Part shown: positions 43,101 through 52,400 of the stretch, piece by piece | How the letters are laid out: every line of letters begins with the position of its first letter | How positions within the stretch are numbered: position 1 is the first letter of the stretch | Assembly: GCA_950097015.1 (NCBI GenBank) | Contig: CATNEN010000025.1 | Coordinates: 1,519,001 to 1,583,000 of the forward strand | Source: Macrostomum hystrix | Taxonomy: Eukaryota; Platyhelminthes; Macrostomidae | Reading direction: 5' to 3' | DNA length: 64,000 bases | Made by a program: the position numbers and the translations under genes | Notes under the pieces: model-generated | What the model saw: only the letters and a program-made list of their open reading frames with translations | Databases searched by the model: none | What the model was told of the DNA's origin: nothing

Positions 43101-44706
43101 CTAAGAGAGCTGGCTCAAGGTCTCACATCACTAAGAGAGCTGGCTCAAAGTCTCACATCACTAAGAGAGCTGGCTCAAGGTCTCACATCACTAAGAGAGC
43201 TGGCTCAAAGTCTCACATCACTAAGAGAGCTGGCTCAAAGTCTCACATCACTAAGAGAGCTGGCTCAAAGTCTCACATCACTAAGAGAGCTGGCTCAAGG
43301 TCTCACATCACTAAGAGAGCTGGCTCAAAGTCTCACATCACTAAGAGAGCTGGCTCAAAGTCTCACATCACTAAGAGAGCTGGCTCAAGGTCTCACATCA
43401 CTAAGAGAGCTGGCTCAAAGTCTCACATCACTAAGAGAGCTGGCTCAAAGTCTCACATCACTAAGAGGGCTGGCTCAAAGTCTCACATCACTAAGAGAGC
43501 TGGCTCAAAGTCACACATCACTAACAGAGCTGGCTCAAAGTCTCACATCACTAAGAGAGCTGGCTCAAAGTCTCACATCACTAAGAGGGCTGGCTCAAGG
43601 TCTCACATCACTAAGAGAGCTGGCTCAAAGTCTCACATCACTAAGAGAGCTGGCTCAAAGTCTCACATCACTAAGAGGGCTGGCTCAAGGTCTCACATCA
43701 CTAAGAGAGCTGGCTCAAAGTCTCACATCACTAAGAGAGCTGGCTCAAAGTCTCACATCACTAAGAGAGCTGGCTCAAAGTCTCACATCACTAAGAGAGC
43801 TGGCTCAAAGTCTCACATCACTAAGAGAGTTGGCTCAAAGTCTCACATCACTAAGAGAGCTGGCTCAAAGTCTCACATCACTAAGAGAGCTGGCTCAAAG
43901 TCTCACATCACTAAGAGGGCTGGCTCAAGGTCTCACATCACTAAGAGAGCTGGCTCAAAGTCTCACATCACTAAGAGAGCTGGCTCAAAGTCTCACATCA
44001 CTAAGAGAGCTGGCTCAAAGTCTCACATCACTAAGAGAGCTGGCTCAAAGTCTCACATCACTAAGAGGGCTGGCTCAAGGTCTCACATCACTAAGAGAGC
44101 TGGCTCAAAGTCTCACATCACTAAGAGAGCTGGCTCAAAGTCTCACATCACTAAGAGAGCTGGCTCAAAGTCTCACATCACTAAGAGAGCTGGCTCAAAG
44201 TCTCACATCACTAAGAGAGCTGGCTCAAGGTCACACATCACTAAGAGGGCTGGCTCAAGGTCACACATCACTAAGAGAGCTGGCTCAAAGTCTCACATCA
44301 GAGTGCTGCCGTCAGATGTGGCGAAAGCCAGCTAGTTCCGGTTTTTATTACGCAAATGATATCATATGAGTAATTGGATTTGTACTTACAAAAACTTTCC
44401 CGGCGGCTGGTTATAGCCAGGCGAATATTCTGGACTGCATGGTAGGTGACGCCAGTTCGGTGGCTGCACTTTACCGGCAGTTAAAGTGCATCCCATACGC
44501 AGCTGATCCTTAGATAGTGTACTGCAGATATTAGGATGGAATGCTCTGTTGTGAAACATGGTACTTTAATGACTAATTACCACTAACTGAGGTACTTCAG
44601 AACCAGCAAAAAATTACACTACTGCCTGCAAGTAGTAACAATCTAAGTTAAAGCAACTTTTTGTATTAAACACTAAAAAGCCTTACCAAGCTGTACGCCC
44701 GCACAT
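31186..44706 (-). CDS. HMCES: HMCES / SRAP-domain abasic-site shielding protein, complete, 7 exons
   Basis: Exons (minus): 44706-44687, 44521-44390, 42308-41951, 40539-40456, 40362-40303, 37622-37507, 31507-31186. All introns are GT-AG, the frame is kept at every junction, and the total is 1092 bases, 363 aa (human HMCES is of similar size). The protein starts MCGRTACTLSKDQL, so Cys2 becomes N-terminal after Met removal. HMCES-family proteins use it to form a DNA-protein crosslink at abasic sites in single-stranded DNA at forks. The other conserved residues are present: Asn92 (in MSNARVET), Glu123 (in EGFYEWKR) and His194 (in EIHDRMPAIL), matching human N96, E127 and H210. Residues from about 257 are a Lys/Gln/Ser-rich tail with ALDKWLPK, which could be a PCNA-binding-like motif, and a basic end KKRRLD that could serve nuclear import. 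The introns carry four different minisatellites; the last one also holds the nested transposons. No AATAAA is obvious after the stop. Confidence 0.95.
31951..32137 (+). repeat. 5' LTR (187 bp)
   Basis: Begins TGTGTTGTACTTTTATATG and ends TTAGACCACA, the expected TG...CA ends. It is identical by eye to 36045-36231. Bases 31938-31950 are an inverted copy of the LTR's first bases, so the left border can fold into a hairpin. Confidence 0.93.
32161..36015 (+). CDS. Gag-Pol polyprotein, single ORF, about 1284 aa
   Basis: I chose ATG 32161, 23 bases after the 5' LTR; an open frame extends 38 codons upstream into the LTR. Domains in order: Gag about residues 1-185; CCHC zinc knuckle CYSCGKEGHVSKEC near 190 and a second, Cys-rich degenerate knuckle near 217; aspartic protease with VDTG near 270 and LLGMDAI near 340; a linker of nine 11-residue repeats (385-480); reverse transcriptase with YIDD near 683; RNase H with its first catalytic Asp near 829; integrase HHCC zinc finger near 979-1020; integrase core D1044, D1098, E1134, that is D,D(35)E. 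No frameshift or internal stop is visible, so it may be functional. Gag and Pol are in one frame, so no ribosomal frameshift is needed; release of Gag must rely on protease or another route. Confidence 0.93.
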   Translation: MASAVKFSDIIKQYDGEEDFSRWAQKLELVAKLQKVNDLAAFIPLFLSGGAFAVYQALNEKSKSDYKTLKAALTSAFCPNKYKAYDEFVSRRLGPGESVDVFLADLTRLARLVDEIPGEEWIKCAFVRGLPATVSQQLIASCSLKELELHELAEKARNLTISRESCCVVSSAGNARSAGKFAPRNKVMSCYSCGKEGHVSKECMERNRANQGCFVCGKSGTCGCSMPAARRFSKKRVMEARNVCANGLPCAPAHLPSLSVHVNSLVVTALVDTGCSRSIVSSRVTGVKKRPVHERVTMMNGDSAECEWEADVTLSVRGHQLPVLRCIVMDILPGFDLLLGMDAISRLGGVSVKRDCRSVRFGIEEQSLALETAAVAKAFSKPKAESPVSCPAGEVESPVSCPAGEVESPVSCPAGEVESPVSCPAGEVESPVSCPAEEVESPVSCPTGEVESPVSCPAGEVESPVSCPAGEVESPVSCPARGARLAKNTLTEACLVLEEKDFSAKFIDGEWTVAWKWLDEAPLLSNTIAQYRVPPEAVGEYESEIKDWIQRGWLLPFEGDSDGVIPLMAVVQTNKAKVRPVLDYRELNQYVSSHTAESVVCGAKLRAWRRLGENASIIDLRKAYLQLRLDPSLWRYQVVRFKGRRYCLTRLGFGLNVAPKIMTAVVNKVLSMEDDVREATDSYIDDIIVNNSKIPNERVTGLLARFGLEAKPPESLIGGRVLGLRVYRREDGVICWKRDNVLSQLKGPATRRQLFSWCGQLVGHFPVAAWLRVACSYLKRVTSTIAWDAIVSESAMRIAQEISEMVQERDPVAGVWTVDETSRCRVWCDASSIAIGAVIEIGGVIVEDASWLRKQDDAAHINLAELEAVLKGINLALAWGTRKVEVLTDSATVHGWLQSLIVGDKPVRVKGLGEALVRKRLSLIRDTASECELELLTSLVPSSANKADALTRVPQQWLRQRPFCAVALRPVDMDLRACHEKHHFGVDRTLYLAKLCFPEREVLREEVERIVANCIRCKSVDPAPMVWDHGRLEVDANWWRLACDVTHFKDDRYLSIVDCGPSRFSLWRKLTDERTASITGILVQVFRERGPPWQLLLDNSPTFRSAEVRAFCEAWGVQLLFRCAHRPSGNGIVERNHRTIKRMAARTGKDVLEMVFWYNMAPKDGTRKDSVPSRMVSTYDWKPPTVSLPEALETLEANPTLPVGTEVFVKPPAVRCTDEWPRGRVTGQGQGSTVEVDGLPRHVADVRPAPDTQPQPPGVERAVERDAEPRRSNRVKSAPVRYEP
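33313..33600 (+). repeat. 33-bp in-frame minisatellite within gag-pol
   Basis: Nine nearly identical 33-base units code for the 11-residue repeat ESPVSCPAGEV (variants PAEEV, PTGEV). It lies between protease and reverse transcriptase. Each unit adds one Cys. The near-identity indicates recent expansion by slippage or unequal exchange, possibly during reverse transcription. Confidence 0.95.
36022..36044 (+). promoter_or_regulatory. Candidate polypurine tract before the 3' LTR
   Basis: The sequence GGAGATCAGGGGGTGA directly abuts the 3' LTR and is purine-rich, as needed for plus-strand priming in LTR retrotransposon replication. Confidence 0.6.
36045..36231 (+). repeat. 3' LTR (187 bp)
   Basis: Matches the 5' LTR base for base by eye, TG...CA ends. 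It is followed at once by the 39-bp direct repeat of the left flank. Confidence 0.93.
36391..37470. repeat. 21-bp minisatellite GAATGAATGGGAGATTGGATT
   Basis: About 51 copies of a 21-base unit built on GAATGAATGGGAGATTGG plus ATT. Variants (GAGAGATT, GGAAATTTGATT, TTCAATAAATGGG) recur in blocks, with triplets of the CAATAAATGGG type repeating at about 147 bases (7 units) near 37030, 37175 and 37325. The 7-codon period leaves a false ORF on both strands. Diverged copies (GATTGAATGAGAGATCC) are also seen left of the hAT-like element near 31585, so the transposons landed in this array. It lies in HMCES intron 6. Confidence 0.93.
37683..40290. repeat. 30-bp minisatellite in HMCES intron 5
   Basis: About 87 copies of GAGGATCTGGGAGGATGGCA plus GCCCAGTGCT. 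Two main states occur, AGTGCTGAGG and AGTCCTGAGG, and a 28-base type AGTCCGAGG linked to GGTTGGCAG and CTAGGAGG. The 28-base pair recurs near 37760, 38010, 38190, 38400, 39150 and 39350, showing block duplication of different sizes. Each strand has long false ORFs of 10-residue repeats, one of which runs into the real HMCES exon at 40303-40362. Confidence 0.95.
40835..41800. repeat. 16-bp purine minisatellite GAGATGAGACAGGGGA
   Basis: About 60 diverged units of GAGATGAGACAGGGGA. Left end units carry AGAACAGATAGACAGAG; right end units read GATAAGAGTTGAGACA. The plus strand is nearly all purine except for single T and C per unit. It lies in HMCES intron 3. The same GAGATGAGAC core is found inside the hAT-like element at 31750-31930 and 36240-36300. 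Confidence 0.9.
42417..44300. repeat. 30-bp minisatellite in HMCES intron 2
   Basis: About 63 copies of TCTCACATCACTAAGAGAGC plus TGGCTCAAAG, with strict 30-base register throughout. Variable sites: AAAG/AAGG, TCTCAC/TCACAC, CACTAAG/CATTAAG, GAGAGC/GAGGGC. The plus frame is open for 549 codons as a 10-residue repeat (LAQSLTSLRE), without other coding signs. It stops 90 bases before HMCES exon 2. Confidence 0.95.
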
Positions 44707-45278
44707 GGTCGCTATTTATAGGGCTTTGTTTATAATTTCTCGAGTTTCACTTTAATTACTATTGACAAGCAGCTGAAAATTTAACAAAAGAAGTATGATT
44801 AAAATAGTTCAGGCCAAGATAATAAAGTACTTTCTATAATAACATTTCTTTGTTTAACAACTTGTAGTCGTGTCACTTTTGTGAATTAGTTAAGATAAAT
44901 AAGTTAAACTAACAAAGGCACACACGTGCTGTTAATTTGTTTGTCAAGCTCAATGCGCAATAAGTAGCAGCCAACTAACTATGGCTGCTTAGAGACTTAG
45001 GTCTAATTATGTTTAATAAATAGCAAACAGTTAAACTGTCCTTTCCGCATAGCCACAATGATCTTTGCTTTCGTTATATTTGCAACTTTTCCGACCAGAG
45101 CTATAATAGTTATATTACGTCGAATCAGATTTTTTGCATCACAAATGAAGTGAAGAAAGTCGTACACAAATACAACTGGAAAGTACCAAACTTGTGTGTG
45201 AACATGCAGTCACAAAAAGTTGCTCACTTGTGAAGATATAAGCAGATTAGCACGAGTAAGACAGACCAGACAAGCATT
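44707..45278. other. Intergenic sequence upstream of HMCES
   Basis: AT-rich DNA between the HMCES start codon and the 59-bp array. It should contain the HMCES promoter and 5' UTR, but no TATA box or other element can be named with confidence. Confidence 0.4.
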
Positions 45279-45932
45279 TCTTGTCCCTGCTAGCATAATC
45301 CTAATAGCGTGAAGTTTTGTTTCTTCAGTCTTTGTCCCAGCTGGCATAATCCTAACTGTGTGAAATTTCGGCCAGCTTTCCTCAGTCTTTGTCCCAGCTA
45401 GCATAATCCTAACTGTGTGAAATTTCGGCCAGCTTTCCTCAGTCTTTGTCCCAGCTAGCAAGCACAATTCTAACAGTGAAATTTTGGCCAGGTTTTTCTC
45501 AGTCTTTGTCCCAGCTAGCATAATCCTAACTGTGTGAAATTTCGGCCAGCTTTCCTCAGTCTTTGTCCCAGCTAGCAAGCACAATTCTAACAGTGAAATT
45601 TTGGCCAGGTTTTTCTCAGTCTTTGTCCCAGCTAGCAAGCACAATTCTAACAGTGAAATTTTGGCCAGGTTTTTCTCAGTCTTTGTCCCAGCTAGCAAGC
45701 ACAATTCTAACAGTGACATTTTGGCCAAGTTTCCTCAGTCTTTGTCCCAGCTAGCAAGCACAATTCTAACAGTGACATTTTGGCCAAGTTTCCTCAGTCT
45801 TTGTCCCAGCTAGCAAGCACAATTCTAACAGTGACATTTTGGCCAAGTTTCCTCAGTCTTTGTCCCAGCTAGCAAGCACAATTCTAACAGTGACATTTTG
45901 GCCAGGTTTCCTCAATCTTTTTCGATGCTAGC
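45279..45932. repeat. 59-bp minisatellite between NXF and HMCES
   Basis: About 11 copies of a 58-60-base unit: CCAGCTAGCAAGCACAATTC, TAACAGTGACATTTTGGCCA, AGTTTCCTCAGTCTTTGTC. Units at the left are a shorter type with CATAATCCTAACTGTGTGAA in place of the GCAAGCACAATTC part; two types alternate at 45400-45600. Confidence 0.93.
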
Positions 45933-46310
45933 CATATTCCGCAGGGATATGTCCCATAAAACAGAATTTTGAAAACCCTGCAGTTTTAACAGATCTAAAC
46001 AACGCAAAATCGTAACTCAAAATGAACGCTCGTACTAACTTAGGCAAGAGGTACATTATGCAGCAGCATAAGAGAATATCATAGAATTTTAATTACAATT
46101 CAACAAATGAGAAAACAGTCGAGCTGATAATAAAAGTACCCGAACCCACAGGCATAAAAGGAATAAATTAAATAAAATAACTTATTTTACAAACACACAA
46201 CTTCAGTCACGATCGGTACGGTAGATGCGTCACTTTTAATACAAGCAAATGGAACAAGCAGTCGCAAGGGCACTGCCAAGCAATAGTGCCTGAATTATAT
46301 GAATAAGTTT

Positions 46311-46316
46311 TTTATT
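46311..46316 (-). terminator. Poly(A) signal of the NXF gene
   Basis: TTTATT on the plus strand is AATAAA on the minus strand, 120 bases after the NXF stop codon (ends 46436). Its position and strand fit the gene. Confidence 0.65.
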
Positions 46317-46435
46317 AGCGCTCAAGTAGTATGCTGGAAATGTATTTCTTACTACTAAAAAGATTGTAAACTGCCGCACATTGTAACAACCAAATCAACA
46401 GGTTCGGCTTGTGAATTGTCAACAGCCGTACGCGG

Positions 46436-49400
46436 TCACTGCTGAAAGGCTTCAGGAGGCAGCTTGCCTTCGGACTTCAGCTGGGAGAATTTGCTAGCAG
46501 CCAGGTCGAAATCCCAGCCAAATTCGCTCAGGCATTGCCGGCTAAAGTTTGCATTCATGCCCGACTTGGCGGCGAAGTCAATCACCATGGCGTCCTTGGC
46601 GGCCGCCGGCAGCTCCTGGAGTACGGCGCTGGTGGCACTCGAAGCTGCGGCTGTGGCATTCTGTTTGCGAAACCATTCAGCACCCTGGGCAGATTTTCCA
46701 CGGGTAACAGATAAGGATTGTATTTAGAAATCATTCGCGTGAAATCGTCCATAATTTAAGTCAGCAGACCGGTGGAATTTTCCATTGTTTTTTGTTAGCA
46801 TATTGGTGGAGCTATCTATTATGTAAGTCAGCAGACTGGTGGAATTCTCCATTGTTTTTTTGTTAGCATATTGGTGGAGCTATCTATTATTTAAGTCAGC
46901 AGACTGGTGGAATTCTCCATTGTTTTTTTGTTAGCATATTGGTGGAGCTATCTATTATTTAAGTCAGCAGACTGGTGGAATTTTCCATTGTTTTTTGTTA
47001 GCATATTGGTGGAGCTATCTATTATGTAAGTCAGCAGACTGGTGGAATTTTCCATTGTTTTTTGTTAGCATATTGGTGGAGCTACCTATTATGTAAGTCA
47101 GCAGACTGGTGGAATTCTCCATTGTTTTTTTGTTAGCATATTGGTGGAGCTATCTATTATTTAAGTCAGCAGACTGGTGGAATTTTCCATTGTTTTTTGT
47201 TAGCATATTGGTGGAGCTATCTATTATTTAAGTCAGCAGACTGGTGGAATTCTCCATTGTTTTTTTGTTAGCATATGGGTGGAGCTATCTATTATGTAAG
47301 TCAGCAGACTGGTGGAATTTTCCATTGTTTTTTGCTAGCATATTGGTGGAGCTATCTATTATGTAAGTCAGCAGACTGGTGGAATTCTCCATTGTTTTTT
47401 TGTTAGCATATTGGTGGAGCTATCTATTATTTAAGTCAGCAGACTGGTGGAATTTTCCATTGTCTTTTGTTAGCATATTGGTGGAGCTATCTATTATTTA
47501 AGTCAGCAGACTGGTGGAATTTTCCATTGTTTTTTGTTAGCATATTGGTGGAGCTATCTATTATTTAAGTCAGCAGACTGGTGGAATTTTCCATTGTTTT
47601 TTGTTAGCATATGGGTGGAGCTATCTATTATTTAAGTCAGCAGACTGGTGGAATTTTCCATTGTTTTTTGTTAGCATATTGGTGGAGCTATCTATTATTT
47701 AAGTCAGCATACTGGTGGAATTTTCCATAGTTTTTGCCAGCGTACTATTGGGATTTTCCATAGTTTTTAGTAAGCATACTGGTGGAATTTTCCATAGTTT
47801 TTGCCAGCGTACTTTTGGGGTTTTCCATAGTTTTTAGTAAGCATACTGGTGGAATTTTCCATAGTTTTTGCTAGCGTACTATTGCGATTTTCCATAGTTT
47901 TTAGCAAGCAAACTGGTGGATTTTTTAAAATTTATGTTAGCAAACTGGTGGAATTTTCCTTAGTTTTTAGTTAGTTAGCAATTCTCTCACCTGATGGCTG
48001 ACATGCGTGATGTACAAATCGTCTGCGTGAATCTGCATGCCAGCCTCGCTGCCGGGCACCGGCACCAGAACCATTGTGCGACTAAAAGTGCGCAGAGTCT
48101 TATCCTGAGTGTCGCTGTCTCGCCCCGGAGTTAACTCAATAAATATGCCAGTGAGAAAGATCAGGGCGGCTTTGTCGCTATGAACTGGCACATCAACTCG
48201 CAGGCTGTTCAATAGATGATTGGTTGTAGGCATTTTCTCCAGAGCCGAGACGCACTGAAGTCGACCGCGTTGAATCAGCGAGTCAGCTTTGCTGCGATTG
48301 TTTTCCAGGAATTTCAAATTCCGACTAAGGCCAGTGTAGCAGGCCAGCGAGCGATGATTGATTGAGGCCGGCGGAGCAGCAGACGACAGCGTCAGCTTGG
48401 CGTGCTCAGTATAGTAGGGCAACAGTCGGCTGCGCTCATTGCTGTCCATGATGCTGTAGTAGCTGCGATTGCATTTTAGAAATTTACGAATATAAAGGTG
48501 GGAGTGACTATGAATACGATTTTAAAACAATCTTTGCCACCTAAAAAGTCGCAAAAACACAGTTAACAGATAACTCCACTGCAACGCCGTCCCACAAGTG
48601 GAACAGTGTTAGTGAGGATCTTACTTCTTCAAGTAGTTAATAACGGCCATTTTGATGTCGTCGTTGGGAAAATAGCCCAGCGTAGCCTGGGGCAGAGTGC
48701 TCTGGCGCTGGGCTATTACATCGCGATCGTTCTAAAAAAGCCAAATAATGGATTTGGGCGCCCGGGGAAAGGCCAAATGTAGATTGCGCAGCGAAATATA
48801 CTACTCGTAAGTAGAAATATGAAAAAGTTTCTCTAAAAATGAAAGACTTTCAAAAATACTTTTCTCAATACTCAGTGCTTAATAAATGCAAATATTACAA
48901 ATTTCTAATAATTAATCAATTGCCAACAGATTAGTTTTGAGTAAAAGACTTAGTAGCGATATGAGAACCTGTCTCCTTGTGGCATTAAACTTGACGAAGA
49001 TTAACAAATATTAATTTGATGGCCTTTTCTCATCGTTCACATAGTAATTCAGTACTTTATACATCCATACTGATGGCAAATACTGAAAATGTAACACTCG
49101 CTTGATCATATACGCAGCTCTTCCATCATCATTGTTGCTCACCGATCTGTCAGACACTTCAAGTGGCCTCTTCTGGCTCTTTTTGACTCCGGTTGCAAAC
49201 ATAAGGCGCACATTATTTTTTTGCGCAAATCATATAAAACCATAAAGGTTTTTAATTTCTCTTTTTTTATCAAGCTTAGTCAAAGCTTCATTCATAGCAG
49301 CATTATCACTGCCTAATGATGATTCATAAAGCTCACACACATGCGGGACGTCTATCTCCCGACTTTACACTGATCAGCAATCAGTCTTCATAACGCACAG

Positions 49401-52400
49401 CTTGGCTGTAAATATCATCAAGCTTGTTTTTAATGCTTTTGTCACCAATCGAGGTTAGGCACTCAAAAGCCAGTACGTTATCTTCTCTTTTTTGTTGGAA
49501 GAGCTCTTTGTGCAAAATTCAAATCACATGCCAATCACATCGAGCTATGTAAAACAAAAAGCTGGCCATCAGTTTTAATAAATCTATCTTCATCCTTTTA
49601 AGCCACAAAGAATACAGTTTTCATGCTTAATCATCAATATAAAAGCAATTCATCTTATTGGCAACTGATACTTAACTTTCTATTTCTTTGTAAATTTTAT
49701 TGTACTAAATAATTTGTAATTTGTAATACTAGGCTGTCTAAATGCAGTTTTTGTTATCAGATAACTTGATATGCTAATTAGAAAACAGGCAATGGAATAA
49801 TCAGACCAGTTTCTCCAGTTTGGGGCACATGCCCTTCAACGCGGTAGACAGGTCCAAGAAGCGCACGCTGACTGGGTTTTCCTCTAGGCGAACAATGCGC
49901 AACTCCTGGCAGGGCCGCAGGGAGGCCAGCTCCTCCACGGAGCGCAGCCGGTTTGTGCGCAGGTCAACAGTGGTCAGGCACGGGGACAGGCGTTCCAATA
50001 GCGGAGCAAAGCCGGACAGGCTGTCAAGCTGATTGTCTGACAAGTTGAGCACAGCCAGCTCTAAGTTAGGAATCTGGGTGAGTAGTTCGAGCACGGCGGT
50101 GACCACGTTGGGCTTGTTGAGCGGCAAATAGAGGCCAGAGCCAGCTAGCTCAGTGTCCTTCTTTAAAGAGCTCAGGTCCAGCGCTCGAGTGGTCTGCGGA
50201 GTTCCATGTTTTTTCGTATCTCAATTTGAGGATTAGTATCCCAATTTGAGGATTAGTATCCTAATTTGAGGATTAGTATCCATATTTGAGGATTAGTATC
50301 CTAATTTGTGGATTAGTATCCTAATTTGTGGATTAGTATCCTAATTTGAGGATTAGTATCCTAATTTGAGGATTAGTATCCATATTTGAGGATTAGTATC
50401 CTAATTTGTGGATTAGTATCCTAATTTGTGGATTAGTATCCTAATTTGAGGATTAGTATCCCAATTTGAGGATTAGTATCCCAATTTGAGGATATGTATC
50501 CTAATTTGAGGATTAGTATCCTAATTTGAGGATATGTATCCTAATTTGAGGATTAGTATCCTAATTTGAGGATTAGTATCCATATTTGAGGATTAGTATC
50601 CTAATTTGTGGATTAGTATCCTAATTTGAGGATTAGTATCCCAATTTGAGGATTAGTATCCCAATTTGAGGATATGTATCCTAATTTGAGGATTAGTATC
50701 CTAATTTGAGGATTAGTATCCAAATTTGAGGATTAGTATCCTAATTTGAGGATATGTATCCTAATTTGAGGATTAGTATCCTAATTTGTGGATTAGTATC
50801 CTAATTTGAGGATTAGTATCCCAATTTGAGGATTAGTATCCTAATTTGAGGATATGTATCCTAATTTGAGGATTAGTATCCTGATTTGTGGATTAGTATC
50901 CTAATTTGTGGATTAGTATCCTAATTTGAGGATTAGTATCCATATTTGAGGATTAGTATCCTAATTTGAGGATTAGTATCCTAATTTGAGGATTATTATC
51001 CATATTTGAGGATTAGTATCCTAATTTGAGGACTATTATGCCAATTTGAAGATTTTCGTTTCCGAAATTGAGGGTTAGTATCCAAATTTAGGGATTCATT
51101 CCGAATTTTAAAATTCGAATTTCATTTATCAACACTAAATTTCATTTTATCCCGACAGGAAAGTCAGTAATCGTCAGACTAATCATAGAAAAAATGGCAG
51201 CTTCATCTTGGGGATCCGGTAATCATTTCTAACCTGCAGGTATCTCCGGCTAAGCGTCTGGCGCAGCGCTTGCTTAGCTTCGTCGTCTAGCACCGGCACC
51301 ACCGGTTCGCGGACCTCCGTGACGTTGATCATGAGACGCTGGCCATCCGGGCAGGAGATGCTGCTTGCCACCTTGCTGTACTCGCTAGCCGTAGATTTCT
51401 TTTCGCGCACGTAGAAGAAGCAATTTCGCTGCTCTGTGCGCCACATGAATGGCGTGAAGCTGCGGCTCAGATGGGCCTGCAGCGATTCCAGAATCCAGAC
51501 TCGGTCGTATTTGACGCCAAACACCACCGTGACCTGGCGGGGCGAGCAGTTTTTTGAGTGATGTCAAGTGAATTTCATTTCGCGAAATAGCAGCAAACGG
51601 TTGGGAAATGACTACAATGTTCTAACCTTAAACCAGCGCTCCTCGTCAGCGTTGGGTCTGACATTGTCAGCAATTAGGCCAAGTCGGTCCGGATGCAGGG
51701 CCGACTGGCTGATATAGGCGCCGCCGCCACTGCCTCCGCCCCTGCGGCCTCGCTTTTCGATACCACCGCCACGAAAGCCGCCTCCACCGCCGCCGCGGGG
51801 GCCACCGCCGCGATAAAATCCACCGCCGCTGCCGCCACCGCCACCACGATAATGGGATCCACCGCCGCGGGTCTGACTGGGGCTGATGCGTACAACTCTG
51901 ATGCCTTCGCCGCTGCCACTGCTCGGACCTGCGTCGCTATCAGCGCCTGTATGGACATAATGTGGAAAATTACCAAGTATAATAATGCATATTATATTAT
52001 AACACTATAACAACTAAAACCCTTATGAAATTGGCGTTACAGATCTATGCTTCAAATAGAATGATTTCTCCATACTCTATCTCTATCAGATGTAACTCTA
52101 TACTTTGCTACCACTGTTAAATGCCTCATAAAGTGACTACTTAAAAATGTCAAACATTGCACAGCAGTGAATAAAAAGTGCAGACAATTTTATAATGCTC
52201 TTATTGATCATATGATAATTTTTTGAAGGGTTGGAATGAACACAAAAGCATATTAACAAATGTGGCATGTGCATGTGTAGTATATCCTATTTAGCTAAAT
52301 TCAACCATATTTAACCATCCCACATGCACTCAATTTCATAGAGCTAAATTATTAAACTTTGCTGTTAATAGCTAAATAAGCTATAAAAACTGTTTTAAGA

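Noticed and set aside
42720-44369. 549-codon LAQSLTSLRE-repeat ORF
   Set aside because: Stop-free 30-bp unit in an HMCES intron, with no coding signs beyond openness.
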